From Conus ventricosus (lineage: Eukaryota; Mollusca; Gastropoda; Neogastropoda; Conidae): DNA of 64,000 nucleotides. The notes beneath the pieces were generated by a model. It ran no database searches, was not told the origin of the DNA, and saw nothing but the letters and a program-made list of their open reading frames with translations. How positions within the stretch are numbered: the stretch's first letter is position 1; each line of letters begins with the position of its first letter. The DNA is taken from contig CM031596.1 of the NCBI GenBank assembly GCA_018398815.1, forward strand, positions 73,457,626 to 73,521,625. Reading direction: 5' to 3'. A program made the position numbers and the translations under genes. Below are positions 23,369 to 36,010 of this stretch, piece by piece.

Positions 23369-24330
23369 ATGAACAAAATCTATTATTCACCAAAAGGATA
23401 TTGGAAGGGAATCACAGCAATTAAAAAGCTAACCCAAGCAGCTGGAGTCAGTGAACAAACAGCGAAGGAAATGGTTATCTAAACAAGCGATTTGGCAAAT
23501 TATTTACCTGCCCCTAGACGAATACAGAGACCACACTTTGTGAATACAATACCAAACGACACCCATCAAATGGACCTTCTATATTTACCCTCTGATACGA
23601 TTAGACGAAAAAGATTTAAGTACGCACTTACAGTCATTGACATAGCTTCAAGATACAAAGATGCGGAACCGTTAAACACAAAAGAGTGCTTTCTGCTGTT
23701 GCTGTTGCTATACAACTATATACCAAGGGGGCCCCTTAACTTATCCTCGCATGATTCAAGTCGATGATGGGAAAGAATTTAAAGGCCAAGTGAATCAATT
23801 ATTGTTTAAAAACATAGAGTTACCATTAAAAGAGGCATTCCAGGAGTTCACAGATCACAGGCTTTAGTTGAAAACTTTAACAAACAGTTATCTGAAAGAC
23901 TTTTTTCCTACCAGTATCACAGAGAGCTTATTGACAAATTTTCGCAAACAAGAATGGGTTAGAAGATTGCCTCAGTTTTGCGCGCAATGAATAATGAAGA
24001 ATTTAAAGGGCTAAAACCAATACAAGCAATCACAAAGAAAAACAATAAATGTTGTTGAAGGAGAGGCTTCATCCGGCAAACTATACCATTTGGTTTGAAA
24101 GTAAGGTACCTTTATTTACCGGGGAAGCAGAAGGGGACACTCGCATCAGGGCAACAGATCCAGTTTGGAGTGTTGATCCATATGAAATAAAAAGGATTGT
24201 AAAAATGAATCCGCCCGTGTATTATTTACGAGAAACTGACACAACAAAACAACCAGCTCCTCAAAAGATCCCTTTTTTGAAGGAAGAACTGCAGATAATC
24301 CACCAGACACAGTTCCAGTTGCTTAGTTAA
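23369..24330 (+). CDS. INT: retroviral-type integrase of Polinton element (frameshifted)
   Basis: DDE integrase that would insert the element's DNA into host chromosomes. About 320 codons from ATG 23369 to the stop at 24330, with at least three frame changes. The N-terminal part begins MNKIYYSPKGYWKG, a helix-turn-helix-like segment with AAGVSEQTAK. The rve core includes HQMDLLYLPSD and TVIDIASRYKDAEPL (first Asp region, 23492-23767). The second Asp lies in MIQVDDGKEF near 23750. The Glu-bearing VENFNKQLSE follows near 23870. The C-terminal SH3/chromo-like part contains WSVDPYEIKRI. No intact reading frame exists in either copy, with different indels in each, so sequencing error and decay cannot be separated. 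Confidence 0.8.
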
Positions 24331-24356
24331 TTTACGTAAATATATTTGAGTTTAAA

Positions 24357-24637
24357 ATGGAAGCTCAGAAGGAAGTGCAGAACGAAACAAGAATGGGAAA
24401 GGAAGAGACCTTGAAAATGATACGGGAATCATTTCATGCGTGTAATGCTATTAGGGGAACATTTGTGAAGATTTAAACAATGCATGCTAAATCATCCAGA
24501 TCACCTACAACTCAAACCCCCAAATTGGGAAAAAGAAATATCTTGAAATAATAAAAAAAATTCGAACGCATCAAGCAAACATGAGAAAAGATTTAAATGA
24601 ATTGATGAAGCATGATTGTTCTTATAATAAAAGTTGA
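24357..24637 (+). CDS. gene E: small charged element protein (frameshifted)
   Basis: Starts MEAQKEVQNETRMGKEE after GAGTTTAAA. An early stop at about 24474 results from an indel. The continuing frame ends with a basic/acidic helix containing ANMRKDLNELMKHD and stops at 24637. About 93 aa if intact, no membrane segment, no domain recognised. It converges on the polymerase with 22 bp between stops. Confidence 0.5.
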
Positions 24638-24659
24638 TGAAAAATATAAACCCCCCTGT

Positions 24660-26900
24660 TTATGCGGTCCTCCAGTGCCCGATTGCATATGAAAACTCTG
24701 GATTAACAAATACTCGTTTAGTGTTTGTTCTATCTAATGACTTCTTTGTTACAACTGTTGCGTTGATCTCATGTAGATTAGATCGCAGTTTTACGTTGTC
24801 ATGATGAAAAGTCTTATTGCCAAACAATGCTTCTTTGTAGTTGTCATGTGATATGTTTGACTGCACAACGCTGCGAATATTCCCTTTACTTTCTTAATGG
24901 TTTTCTCCTGGCTCGAAATACTGTACATTTTCGATCTTAAACCAATAAACTCCTTAATCACCCCTCCGGATAATTCATCCTTCATCTTTCCTAAAACCTT
25001 CTTATTAGTAATTGAATGCAAAGGCGAATCTTTAGGGTAATCAGATGTGTCGTACCATCCCGCATGACCTTTAGCCACTTCGATTTCCATGTCTTTATAG
25101 ATGTCTTCAGTAGGGATATCTATAACAAAACTATCTGTATCTGTGTAAAGTACTCTGGACTCTGGATACAAGGGTTTAAAGTAGTCATAAAGAAATTCTA
25201 ACATCAAAAGCTTTGATAATTCTAAAACAGTAAACCCAATAAATACGGGCTTGTCTAATTTGACTTTCTTTTTTTTCATCATTATGCCAAAAAGCTGATC
25301 ATGAAATCTTCTGAAGTCCTGATAATTAGTTTTGAAGTCAGCTTAATTGCTTCGTTCTCTTTAGTGACTAATCTGACATCTTTGCGCTTGTGCGGATTCT
25401 CCATAGTCTTTCCAAAACAGCTGTTGTTCATCAGCTTGAAAAAGTCTTTTTCGAAGCATCTGTGGATTTAGTTCTAAGATCAGTGTTCTTCATGATGTAT
25501 GGTTTCATGAACTGTTCTTGATCAAAAGCAATTATACGATGAACAGCTGTCAACTTCAAACCATGTCTTAAATAAAATGGTAGAAGTCTGTAAGACAGAC
25601 ATATTTTTTTTTACCTCGAAGATTAGGCACAAGTTTAGGTGGCTCTCTTGGATTCATCTTTAGGCTTTCTGCGCTAATGGATAGTCATTATGCAGGTCAT
25701 GGAGTTCATGTGGATATTCTAAGTCAACTTCTAGAATGTATCCACGCTGTTGACCCGGCGTCAAACTGCTCAACCACTTTAATGCTTTTTGAATATTATT
25801 TGTACCTGTGTGCATTTTAAAGTTGCGTAATGGAAGTGATTGCGCCATTGCCCATCCATACAGATTGTTTGCATCTAAATACAAAGAGATAGTTAGACCT
25901 TTTACTTGGATCATAGTCGTCCAAGTATTTTTTGTTTGCTTTACAGTAATGATGCGACGCCATACTAATTCCCTCCACGCAATCCGTTTTCAATCATCTG
26001 AATCATGGTAGGTCAGACAATAAATCAATCTGTACTCCAGTAAACTTTAAGAAAGCTCCCAACTCATCCCGGGCGCAGAAATATAATGCGCAGGATCCAG
26101 GCTATAATGTTTCATGCAGGTTTCCTATAATTTTCAAAGACGTCCGCCAACAAACATACATCAGACATCAAGTATGAATCATGATAGTCTCCCATCGTTT
26201 TACACTCTAACTTCTGCCACGCATCTTGAGCATGCTGGTAATCAGATCACTGATGTCCTTTCCTCTAAGACTAGAAAAGAACGCGCCTTTAGGCGGAAGT
26301 GTGTCTTCATCAAACCTTTCCCCAAATGTTCATGTACTCATAAGGATAAACGCCCTTTCTAACGAGAGTTGGGTCAAAATATTCTTCCGTTATTGGGCAG
26401 GACTTTAAGGACATAGCCACCGACTCTAATGAACCCATCATGTGTTGCATAGAGTCATAAAAAGACATGTTATTTAAAGTGAAACACATGTACTTTTCTG
26501 ATGACTGTGCAATGCATGCTACCCTGAAGGCGCTGGTTACTGCTTGCAATATAAGATGAGGTCGTAACCTCGCAAGTTGTGAAAGAATACAGGCAGCTTC
26601 CATGTCTTTGGTTCAAACTTTAGTTGAAGATTGCAGTTGTTGTGCGCTGCTCCTCTGAACTTTCCGCTATGTGATCATGGTCTCTTACTTTTGGATTGGC
26701 TTCCTCACTGAGTTCTAAACCACAAATCCAACAATGTGTGGCTGAGTCATACTGTTGTTGGTCTTCGGGCTTCATTATGATTTCAGATAAATTCAGTTTA
26801 TTAGAACGTCTTTTCGCACTTGCTGATGCGCTGAAAAAATCTTCAAAGCCGAAATTTGGCCCTTTTTATTAATTCTGGTGCGGGAATGAGCGCCATCCAA
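24660..26900 (-). CDS. POLB: protein-primed family-B DNA polymerase (DNA_pol_B_2, Polinton type), frameshifted
   Basis: Replicates the element's linear DNA, probably from a terminal-protein primer. Minus strand, in pieces. The palm motif C YTDTDS is at 25130-25147 within an open segment 24791-25282. Motif A is [16 protein letters not shown] at about 25835-25882. The exonuclease-side motif RGYDSHLI appears in copy 1, and copy 2 shows its neighbourhood at 26310-26603. Further N-terminal there is a CWICG Cys pair followed by VRDHDHI (about 26680-26720), typical of these polymerases. The C-terminus ends GHWRTA near 24660. The frame extends upstream past 26780, and the start lies in the corrupted region. 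At least six single-base frame changes. Confidence 0.8.
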
Positions 26901-29900
26901 ACCTAACAATAATGAAGGCAAATGAAAAAAATTTCTGATAAATTATTTCTTTAAGACTTTTTTTTCAAAGTTTTTTGGGCTGGCCCCTTCAAAAAGGAAA
27001 CAAAAAACCCGGACTCAAAAGTCTCCCGAAAACACGAAGGGGTTTTTTTGGCATTTTTTTTTCCCATTTTCAAAAAAACTGATTTATGCCTTAGGGGGCT
27101 AATTATTCTGTATTACGTCAACTGGACCGATCAATGTTTTTTTGTTAAATTGCCCCGGCTGGCGGATGGAAATTCTTTTTAAAAATTTTTTTCTACAGAA
27201 TTTTTTTTAAATCCCCCAATTTTTTTGAAGTATGAGCCAATAATCTTCATTGGGGCGTATCAATGTGTAATGGGGGGTAGCGGTAAAAAACATCAGAAAT
27301 TTTAATTTAAACTTGTTTTTTGGGTTTGGATCACCCAATTGTTGGGCCTGTTCTTGGACATTTTTAAGGGGTAGTAAATTTTTTCTTCACCCCAAAGGTA
27401 TCCCTTAACAGTTAGGGGGTTTGTTTGTTTCTTCAAACTGATAAATTTGGTCTATACCAACAGGAAAGGATATTAACTAAAGTTAGATAAATTGATGTAA
27501 GGGGATAGTTGACACTCTCTCTGCTTTTTTTGGCAAGGATGCAACCTTGCGGGGAACACACCCATAAAACATTTTTTGGTCTTTTTTAATTCTTTATTTT
27601 TTTAAAACGCTTTTTTGGGCGACAAAGGCGGGAAGGTAGGGAATTAAGATTTGCCTCCCAATAGGCTAAAATTTTTTGGCCTGTTAATTCTGACCCTTTT
27701 AAAAACTTCGCCCTCGACCAAAAAGGGGAGCCCTCTTTTTTTGGCTTTAATTTCAGCGGCCCATCAACTGGTAAGCAGTTTCGTTTCCCCCGGTTTTTAA
27801 TTTCTTTAACGAGAAAATAACCTGTTTTTTATTTGGGAACCCAAAATTTCTAGTTTTCTTTTTTTTATTTTAAATAGTCGTTTAAAACAGCTAAAATTAC
27901 TTTAACTGGGGGGTCTATTGTTTTTTTAACCGGGAAATTTTGAAAAAAGCAAAAACAACACTTGTTTTGGTACGTTTTTTTGGGATCAATGACTTCTAAA
28001 ACCCCTTAAAAATTTAGTGCTTTTGACAAAAGGGCCTTTTCCCTTTAAACTTTCCTTCAAAAAATTCCCCGGTCCTTCATATACTTGCCATGTTGAGTTT
28101 CTTTTTAATAAAAATTTATTTATTTAAATTAAAAAAAATAAAACGACTCCCAAAGTCTTTCCCCAATTCAGAATCAATATCAAAGGGTTTTTTTTTAAAA
28201 CGTTGGATCAAAAAACAAAAGTAAAACCCCTTTTTTTGGGGTGTTTTTAAATTGTGAGCTTTTTAGAAAGAGTTTAAGGGTCTCGTTTATTTTTTTTAAA
28301 AAATTTCCCCCTTTTTTTAAATCTGCTGGGGGGCCCGGCGTTAGGGAAAAACTTTTTCCTTGCCTTTTTTTGAAGAAAAAATTTTTGTCTTTTTTGTCTT
28401 TAAAAAATGGGCCCCTGTAAACGTTAAATTCTTCATCCGGGGTGTTTTGAGTCAGCTAGGCTTTTTTTATTGCCCCCCCAGTTTGAAAGAACTAATTTAA
28501 AGGCCGTTATTAGTTAAAACCATAGCTGTGTGCTTTTGGGTTTTTTTTTAAAATTTTTTTGCTAGCAACCCCTTTTAAAAGTTTAAGAAAAACAGGCCGA
28601 GAGCAAAGACAAAACCACCTAGAGGAAAAAGTTTGGGGTGGCCCCTATGCCCTTTTGCTAAGGGGCCCAACACTTTTCCCCTTGATACAGCGCTTATGTG
28701 GGATGCTCCGGGTTTTTAAATGGGGTAACAGCATTAAAGGGAGCAAATACCTTCGTTGGGTTTTTCCCTGTATTTTGAAAAGGTTTTTGCTTTTTTTTTT
28801 TTGTTGCATTTTTTAAAAAGTTTTTTTAATCTAAAAGTTTTTATGTTGGGGGTTTTCAAATTCCCTTCGTTTGGCGACTCGGGCGCTTTTGGCACTTTTG
28901 GAAAAATTTAAAACAGCCCTGTTTTTTAAAAAAAAAAAAAAAATTAGAAAAGTATATTTTTTAAAATTCTGTTTTTTTGAATATTCAGGGCATCTTTTTA
29001 AAAAAAACAAATGTGCTTTAAAGGGGGTTTTTTTCCCCAACTTTTTTTTTTAACCCTTTTTGAAGGTTTTTACGTTTTTAAAACCGTTCCCCCTTTTTCC
29101 CCCCCCCATGCAAGGGTTTATCCCTTTTCGATCTTGGGTCAATCCATAAACCGTTTTTTCGTTGTTAAAAAATTTAAAAAAAGGGTCTTACACTGTGAAG
29201 GTGTAGACCCTTTAGACCAGGGGTTATGTTGGATTTTCCCCCCCCCCGCCCCCAAAAAAAATTTTCTTATTTGGGTCCAAAATTTTGTGATAAGGCAAAC
29301 CCCGCTAGCGAAAGTTTTGGGTTTAGGACTACCCTCAACCCGAAACATTCCCCCTTTCGTTATTTTGGGATTAAAAAATTTTTTCCCACTTCCTCTTTTA
29401 AAAGGTTCTTCTTTTCTTCACACAGAAATTTAAAAAAACCTTTTAAAGGGCGATCGGGGGGGCAGCACAAAAAACTAAAATTCCATTTTAGTGTTTTGGG
29501 CCCTGCTTCTGGGAGTTGTTGTATGATGAATCACTCTTTCGTAATTTTTTGCAAAATTTTGACTGATATTGTTGTAAATTCACCCTTCCCTAAATTAGGG
29601 TTGCTAAAAACGTAAAACCCTCAAAAACGAGGATGTAAAAAATGTTGTGAAACTTTCCCTTGGTGTCTGTTGATTTGAAAAAAACCACTTTGTATTCTTT
29701 AAAAATTTTGTTCATATGAAAAACGGGCCCTTTTAATCCCCTTGATGGGTCGGCCATCCCGCAACTTAAAAAACGAAAATTTTTGGGAATAAAAAAAGCT
29801 TTTTCCCCAAAAGCTTTTTCTACGTACCCCCCTTTTTTCCCGTTTTTAACATCTGCGGCGCCTTTTCTATTTTTTTAGGCATTTTAAAATTTTAAATTCC

Positions 29901-31578
29901 TTAAAAACGAAAGTTAGCCCTTTCTTTTCCCATTTTGCCTAGACCCAAAATTGGGTTTAAAAAAATTTTTGTCTGCATTGTGTAAAGAAAAAATTTTTTG
30001 GGCCCCTAAAGTTTTTTTGAAATTTTTTTAACGATTGCCCTTTCCCAAATTCGGAAAAACTGTCCTGTTTGGGTCTGTTCCCGATTCGATTTCTTTTTTT
30101 AAAAGTAAGACGCGCAGAGCCTGGCACAATCACTTCACCGCTCCTGGGTCGGGGAAATTTGACAGTAAAAATTTTTGATCCCATCAATAGTAGATGGATT
30201 ATTTGGAACAGTAAAATTTCCGTTTTTTCCCCTTTCACGCCAAAGGGTTCTTTCGGGTCTTTATGGGGTCAAGAATCGAGCCATATTTTTTGTAAACATT
30301 TTTTAAAAACAAAAAAAAAAGTTTATTTTTTAAAGGAAACAGGGCCCGGCATTGAAGGTGAAGAAATTAGAGGGTTTTTGTTCCTGGAGACACATGGTAA
30401 AAATTACTTTTGTTACAGACGATCAACAAACCTCTTTTTGGCGGCGGGGAATTAACAGAAAGTACGGTCGGAGCTTTTTTTAAAAATTTTTAGGCTTGAA
30501 CCCCCCAAATTTTAAAGACCCTAATTTTTTTGAAGTAAAAAAATGAGGGCCCAAATTTGTTTGAAAAGAAGCAAACCAACCCCCAACGCGTTCATTTTAA
30601 CAAAAACGAGCCCATTAAGGTTTTTTTGCCTTAGGAAATTTAAAGAAAAAAGACCCCTGCGAGCTTTAAAAAAATTAAAGCCTTGGCATTGCTCAAAACC
30701 AAAATTAGATGGGGGATGCATTTTGCAAACTTCAAAACAAAATGCAAGAATTTTCTAACAGCAAAACCCAAAATTTAAAAAAACATGGAACTTAAATTTT
30801 TTGGGAAAAAACAACGGGTTGGAATTAAAAGAAGGCAAAAACCCAGTTTTTTCGGGAAAGAAACGCTTTTAAAAAAAATTAATGGTTCCCCTTTTGCCAT
30901 GCGGGAAAATTTGGGGGCCCTTGTAAAGTTTTGGGGAAACTTTCAGAGGCGAATTAACAAAAAATTTTAAAGCAAAACTGGGTGAACAAAATGAGAAAAT
31001 TTTAAAAAGAGAAAAAGAAAACTGTTAAAGTTTGTGGACCCCAACTTGGGGCATAAATATTAAAGAAAGAAAAACCCCCAAAAGGGCCCAAAAGGGATCT
31101 TGAAAAGAGAGAAAAAGCAAAAACTAAAAGGTTTGTCTACCCCCCGGGAAAAACAATTGCGAAAAAAGTGGCAAAATTAAAAAAACTATCCAAAGAATTT
31201 TATATGAAGACCCAACCCCTTTTGCAGAAAGGAAAAGAACACGGGTTTAGGAGCAAGGTGTCACTTTAAGTAAGTTTTATAACACCCTTTGGGGATTTCC
31301 CAAAAAGTACACGGGTGGGGCTTTAAACGGCGGCGGGGGTCAAAGCCCGGGCCCCCCACCACCTCGCCCCCAAACCTGCAAATAAATGGGTAAAAAAAAA
31401 AGTTTGCATCTTGCGGGGTTTTTTAAAAAAATTTAGCCGGAAAAAGCCGGGGATGTTTTAAACCATTTTTTAATTGGGGGGTGTTTTTTTAGAGGGCTTT
31501 TGTCTACTGCAGGCAAAGAAGTTGGCTTTATGGTGAGCACTTATGGACATTGGGTTTTCCCCTTAAAAAGTGGGTTTT
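26901..31578. other. corrupted sequence inside the element, mostly undecodable
   Basis: Composition changes abruptly: runs of A, T, C or G replace mixed sequence, and few frames exceed 60 codons. By analogy with 31579-35010, whose cleaner duplicate exists, this is consensus error, not biology. The polymerase N-terminus and a probable capsid gene should lie here. At 30785-31260 a lysine-rich plus-strand peptide pattern (KKVAKLKKLSKEFY) may belong to a further gene. Confidence 0.65.
29957..30300 (-). CDS. possible major capsid protein N-terminal fragment
   Basis: Minus-strand peptide with the segment FTVKFPRPRSGEVIVPGSA followed by a Leu-Thr-Phe stretch, then a basic part. It resembles the N-terminal region of capsid-type proteins of Polinton/adintovirus elements as I recall them (a beta-rich, proline-bounded start). 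The remainder, towards lower coordinates, is unreadable. Position between polymerase and gene X fits a structural gene. Weak call. Confidence 0.3.
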
Positions 31579-34500
31579 AATTTTTTTAGTAAAAAAAAGG
31601 GCCCAAAAGAAAACCTGGGAAAGAAAATTCCCAAAAAACCCAAGCGCTTTTTTTTCATATTAAATTGGTCAATTTTTTTTTTAACGGTTTGGGGGCTTTG
31701 GACCACGGGGTTTGGAGACTTATTCTTGGGGGGCCCTTTCTTGTTTGTTTACTGCTTGCAATTTTTGGCCCAAAAGAATTTTTTTTTTTTTTTTCCCCGA
31801 CTTTCTGTTCATTCCCTGCCACAAGGTTTTAATTTTTGTAGTTTTTTTATTGGGGCCTATCTGGAGTCTGAGGCCCAAAAAAGGCAGCATGTAAAAAACC
31901 TTTTCCCAAACAGAAAAGTCTTTTTCGATCTTCGAAATTGTAAAAACATTTTGGTCCCTTTTAAATATTGAAGGTAAATCAATGTAAAAAAAAATTGGGG
32001 GTCCTCTAAATTTGCTAAAATTTTTTTTTTGGCATAAAAACATTTAAGAAAGGATCAGTTATGCCGTTTCTCTTTTTGGTGCTTTGCAAAACCTTGAAAA
32101 CCCCAAACGAAAGTACGAAACGAGTCGTTTATTCGTTCTTTTCCTGTTTTGAATGTCTAAGATAAATGTTGCCATGCTGTTTTATGCTTTTCTCTTGGCC
32201 CCTTTGGGAAAAAGGGGCCCTTTAAGGAAAGTGTGAAAGGGGGGGATTCCAAGCACATTATATTTTTGTGAAACCCCCAAAAAAAAGGGGGGGGCCTAAG
32301 CCATGTTTAAAGACCCAAACTTTTGTTAAAGTTTCCCTTAACATTAAAATTAAAATTCGTTACCAAAATCCTTTCAAAACCCTTCATGTCATTCTGTTCC
32401 CAAAATGGTTTTAAAAAAGGGTTTTGTCTTTTGGTAATGGGGGCTTGCGTTCAGTAAAAATTCGTCTAAAGGGGTGTAAAAAAAAAGAAATCTATATCGG
32501 GCCCACCAAAGGATCGGATGTTTTAAAAATGACGAAAAACGACACTCCACACCCCAGTTGTTGAAACAAAAAACAGAAATTTTAAATGGTTTAAAAAAAA
32601 GGGGCCAATCGGATGACTAAAACCACATTTTTGGCGATGAATTTTTTTTTTTTTTTTTTTTTCCTTTTTTTTTTTTTTTGGGGGGTTTAAGAAAATTTGT
32701 AAAATGGAGTAATCACCTTTTTATGAAAAGTGTCAGATGGGTAAACGAAATGCAAGAGTTTGGTTGTTATTTTTTTAAAGATTGTAGTGCGGCCCAACAA
32801 AATTATTTTGCACCAAAATTTTTAAAAGGAAACTAAATTTTTATTTCTTTTAAAAAAATTTTTGAAACAAAAAACCCCCAAAGACCGCCTTCGTTTTTAA
32901 AAAAACCCATGCTTTTTTAAGAACGTTAAAGCGGGCAACCAAAAAGGGGTCGAAATTTCATGAAATTTTTTCAAAGTTTTTTGGGTTTTTAAAATAAAAT
33001 GAACCCCAGAAAAAATAATACAAATTCAAAAAAATTTTGGGACAAATCGGGGAAAAATTTTTTTAAAGGTCCAGTTAAAAAAACCTGTTTGGTTTTTTTA
33101 AGGGTTTTTTGCCACTAAAAGAAGCAATGGTAACTTCGACTTTACCTCAAACTTAAAAAATGAAAATTTAAAAAAAAAAGGTTAAAAATAAAAGCCTGAA
33201 GAAGAAGCGGGTTTATATTTTGATGAAGAGCTAGCTAAAATGTTGGGCTTTGCGGCTGGAAATTCTTTGGTTTTAGAGTTACCCCCCAAAAACCCTTACT
33301 TTTGTGGGGGAAAAAACCCGCTCGATCTTGCTTAAAAAATTCATTACTCAATGTTCATTTGGATGAGCTGAGCACTGATGAAAACTTATATAAAGGAAAG
33401 GGCCCCCAAACTGTTTTAAGAGCTCTTCCCAGGGAAAGCTGAAAATTTTTGCGAAAAAAGAAATTTTTCCCAATTCCCAAATTTTAAAGTTTAAAAAGAT
33501 TATTTGGGGGAAAGGGGTTCGGTTCTTTTAATATAAAAATTGCGGGACAAAAAAAGGAAAAAAATCTTGAAATGTGAAAACCCTGCACTTTGTTTTGGAA
33601 ATAAAATAAAAAAGGCTGTACAAAAAATGCCCGGCCGGGGGCCAAAGAAAGGAGTTAAAATTGCCCCTTTTGGGGGTGTATAATTTTAAAAAATTAACAA
33701 GACCTTGCAGACTTGCGGACTTTGAACAAATGGGAAAATGGGCGTTTTGAAATGGTTTTGAGTCCCCAATAAAGGGGGGAAATTATAAACGTAAAGATTT
33801 TGGCGACGGCAAAAAGGTTTCCTAAATTTGAAAAACTGCGCAATCTAGAAGAAAAAATGTTGGCCGTATGAATAAAAATATTTTTCCCAAAAACCCTGAT
33901 TTCAAATGGACTTGAACCATTTTTTAAAAAGGGGAAAAAAAATTTTTAAATTTCAAAAAAGCCCTTTTACTTTTTTTAAACCATAAAAAAAGTTTCAAAA
34001 AAAGCATTCAACTCGGGGCCCTTTACATGTAATTCTTAGGGCCAGACGACAAAACCCGGGAAAAAAAATTTGAAATAAAAACCGTTTGGGAAAAACTTTT
34101 ACATCCTCCACAGAAAAAAACCCGGTTTTAAAAAAAGTTTTAAAAAAAATTTCCCGTTCTTTTAAAAGCAAAAATTAGGAGACCAATTAAACAATGATTT
34201 TTTAAATTTCTGTCTTTAAAAAATGTGGGGGGGAAATTGGGGTTTTGTGGGGGGTTTGGACTTTCCTTAAAAAAGGAATTAATTTTAAAGCTGGAAAAAA
34301 CTTAGATTTTAAAACGTTTTAAACCCGTTACCAAATTTCGTTCTTCACAAGGGTTTGGGGGATATTAAAATCATAAAAAACAACCAAAAAATCAATTTTT
34401 TGGACAAAATAAAACAATTTACAAAACCCAAAATTTGGATTAATTTTCCCAACATTTAGGCCTCAAAAGGGTTTTTTTTTTTATACAACAATTTTTGGAC

Positions 34501-35010
34501 GGGATTATGAAAAAATAAAAAACTTTTTTTGTTTAAATTCTGTTATAAAACTTTTGGGGGTTTTTAAACTTTATGACAAAAAACCCCTTCTTTGTTCATT
34601 AATTTGGGGGACAAACTGGTTGGGGGAAAACTTATTTGCCCTTTCAAACCTATTAACCTTTTAACCGTTATAAATTTTGACCCACATTTGTAAATTTTTC
34701 TTTCCAACCTTAAATGGAAAAAAAGAAATATTATAATAAAATTTTTTAAATGGACAAAAGAAAAACATATTTTTAATTTGACCCTACCCTTTAAACGAGT
34801 GAGTTTTTAAAATTTTGTTTGAAAAAAAGCAGAAAACTATTTATTAAGAGGGACGGTTAAAGCGAAAAGAGACAAATTTTTAAAAAGAGAAAAACTTTGT
34901 AAAAAACTAGCTTTAAGTGGAAGACGCTGGGTTTAAGTGTGGGGAATTTTATGTCAAAAATTAACTGGGTTTAAAAAAAGATTTTAGAAACATTTAAAAA
35001 GGACGTAGTT
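31579..35010. repeat. noisy duplicate of 36011-39264
   Basis: Aligns end to end with 36011-39264. Landmarks: CAAGCGCTTTTTTTT at 31641 and 36061, CTTTCTGTTCATT at 31801 and 36220, and the ATPase Walker-A region at 34600 and 38870. The copy before the gap has expanded homopolymers. Its gene remnants are therefore copies of gene X, the structural-type gene and the ATPase, not extra genes. Confidence 0.9.
34573..35010 (+). pseudogene. packaging ATPase, noisy copy cut by the gap
   Basis: Begins at the equivalent of 38837 and ends in the N run. The Walker-A glycine/lysine stretch is recognisable but corrupted. It is an assembly duplicate of 38837-39431. Confidence 0.6.
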
Positions 35011-36010
35011 NNNNNNNNNNNNNNNNNNNNNNNNNNNNNNNNNNNNNNNNNNNNNNNNNNNNNNNNNNNNNNNNNNNNNNNNNNNNNNNNNNNNNNNNNN
35101 NNNNNNNNNNNNNNNNNNNNNNNNNNNNNNNNNNNNNNNNNNNNNNNNNNNNNNNNNNNNNNNNNNNNNNNNNNNNNNNNNNNNNNNNNNNNNNNNNNNN
35201 NNNNNNNNNNNNNNNNNNNNNNNNNNNNNNNNNNNNNNNNNNNNNNNNNNNNNNNNNNNNNNNNNNNNNNNNNNNNNNNNNNNNNNNNNNNNNNNNNNNN
35301 NNNNNNNNNNNNNNNNNNNNNNNNNNNNNNNNNNNNNNNNNNNNNNNNNNNNNNNNNNNNNNNNNNNNNNNNNNNNNNNNNNNNNNNNNNNNNNNNNNNN
35401 NNNNNNNNNNNNNNNNNNNNNNNNNNNNNNNNNNNNNNNNNNNNNNNNNNNNNNNNNNNNNNNNNNNNNNNNNNNNNNNNNNNNNNNNNNNNNNNNNNNN
35501 NNNNNNNNNNNNNNNNNNNNNNNNNNNNNNNNNNNNNNNNNNNNNNNNNNNNNNNNNNNNNNNNNNNNNNNNNNNNNNNNNNNNNNNNNNNNNNNNNNNN
35601 NNNNNNNNNNNNNNNNNNNNNNNNNNNNNNNNNNNNNNNNNNNNNNNNNNNNNNNNNNNNNNNNNNNNNNNNNNNNNNNNNNNNNNNNNNNNNNNNNNNN
35701 NNNNNNNNNNNNNNNNNNNNNNNNNNNNNNNNNNNNNNNNNNNNNNNNNNNNNNNNNNNNNNNNNNNNNNNNNNNNNNNNNNNNNNNNNNNNNNNNNNNN
35801 NNNNNNNNNNNNNNNNNNNNNNNNNNNNNNNNNNNNNNNNNNNNNNNNNNNNNNNNNNNNNNNNNNNNNNNNNNNNNNNNNNNNNNNNNNNNNNNNNNNN
35901 NNNNNNNNNNNNNNNNNNNNNNNNNNNNNNNNNNNNNNNNNNNNNNNNNNNNNNNNNNNNNNNNNNNNNNNNNNNNNNNNNNNNNNNNNNNNNNNNNNNN
36001 NNNNNNNNNN
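35011..36010. other. assembly gap, exactly 1000 N
   Basis: Round-number scaffold gap. The sequence flanking both sides overlaps by about 3.3 kb, so no real sequence need be missing. Confidence 0.98.

Noticed and set aside
28559..31971. Several 60-140 aa frames in the corrupted region taken as separate genes
   Set aside because: Phe/Lys/Gly-rich translations of expanded homopolymers; the clean duplicate shows different peptides where it can be compared.
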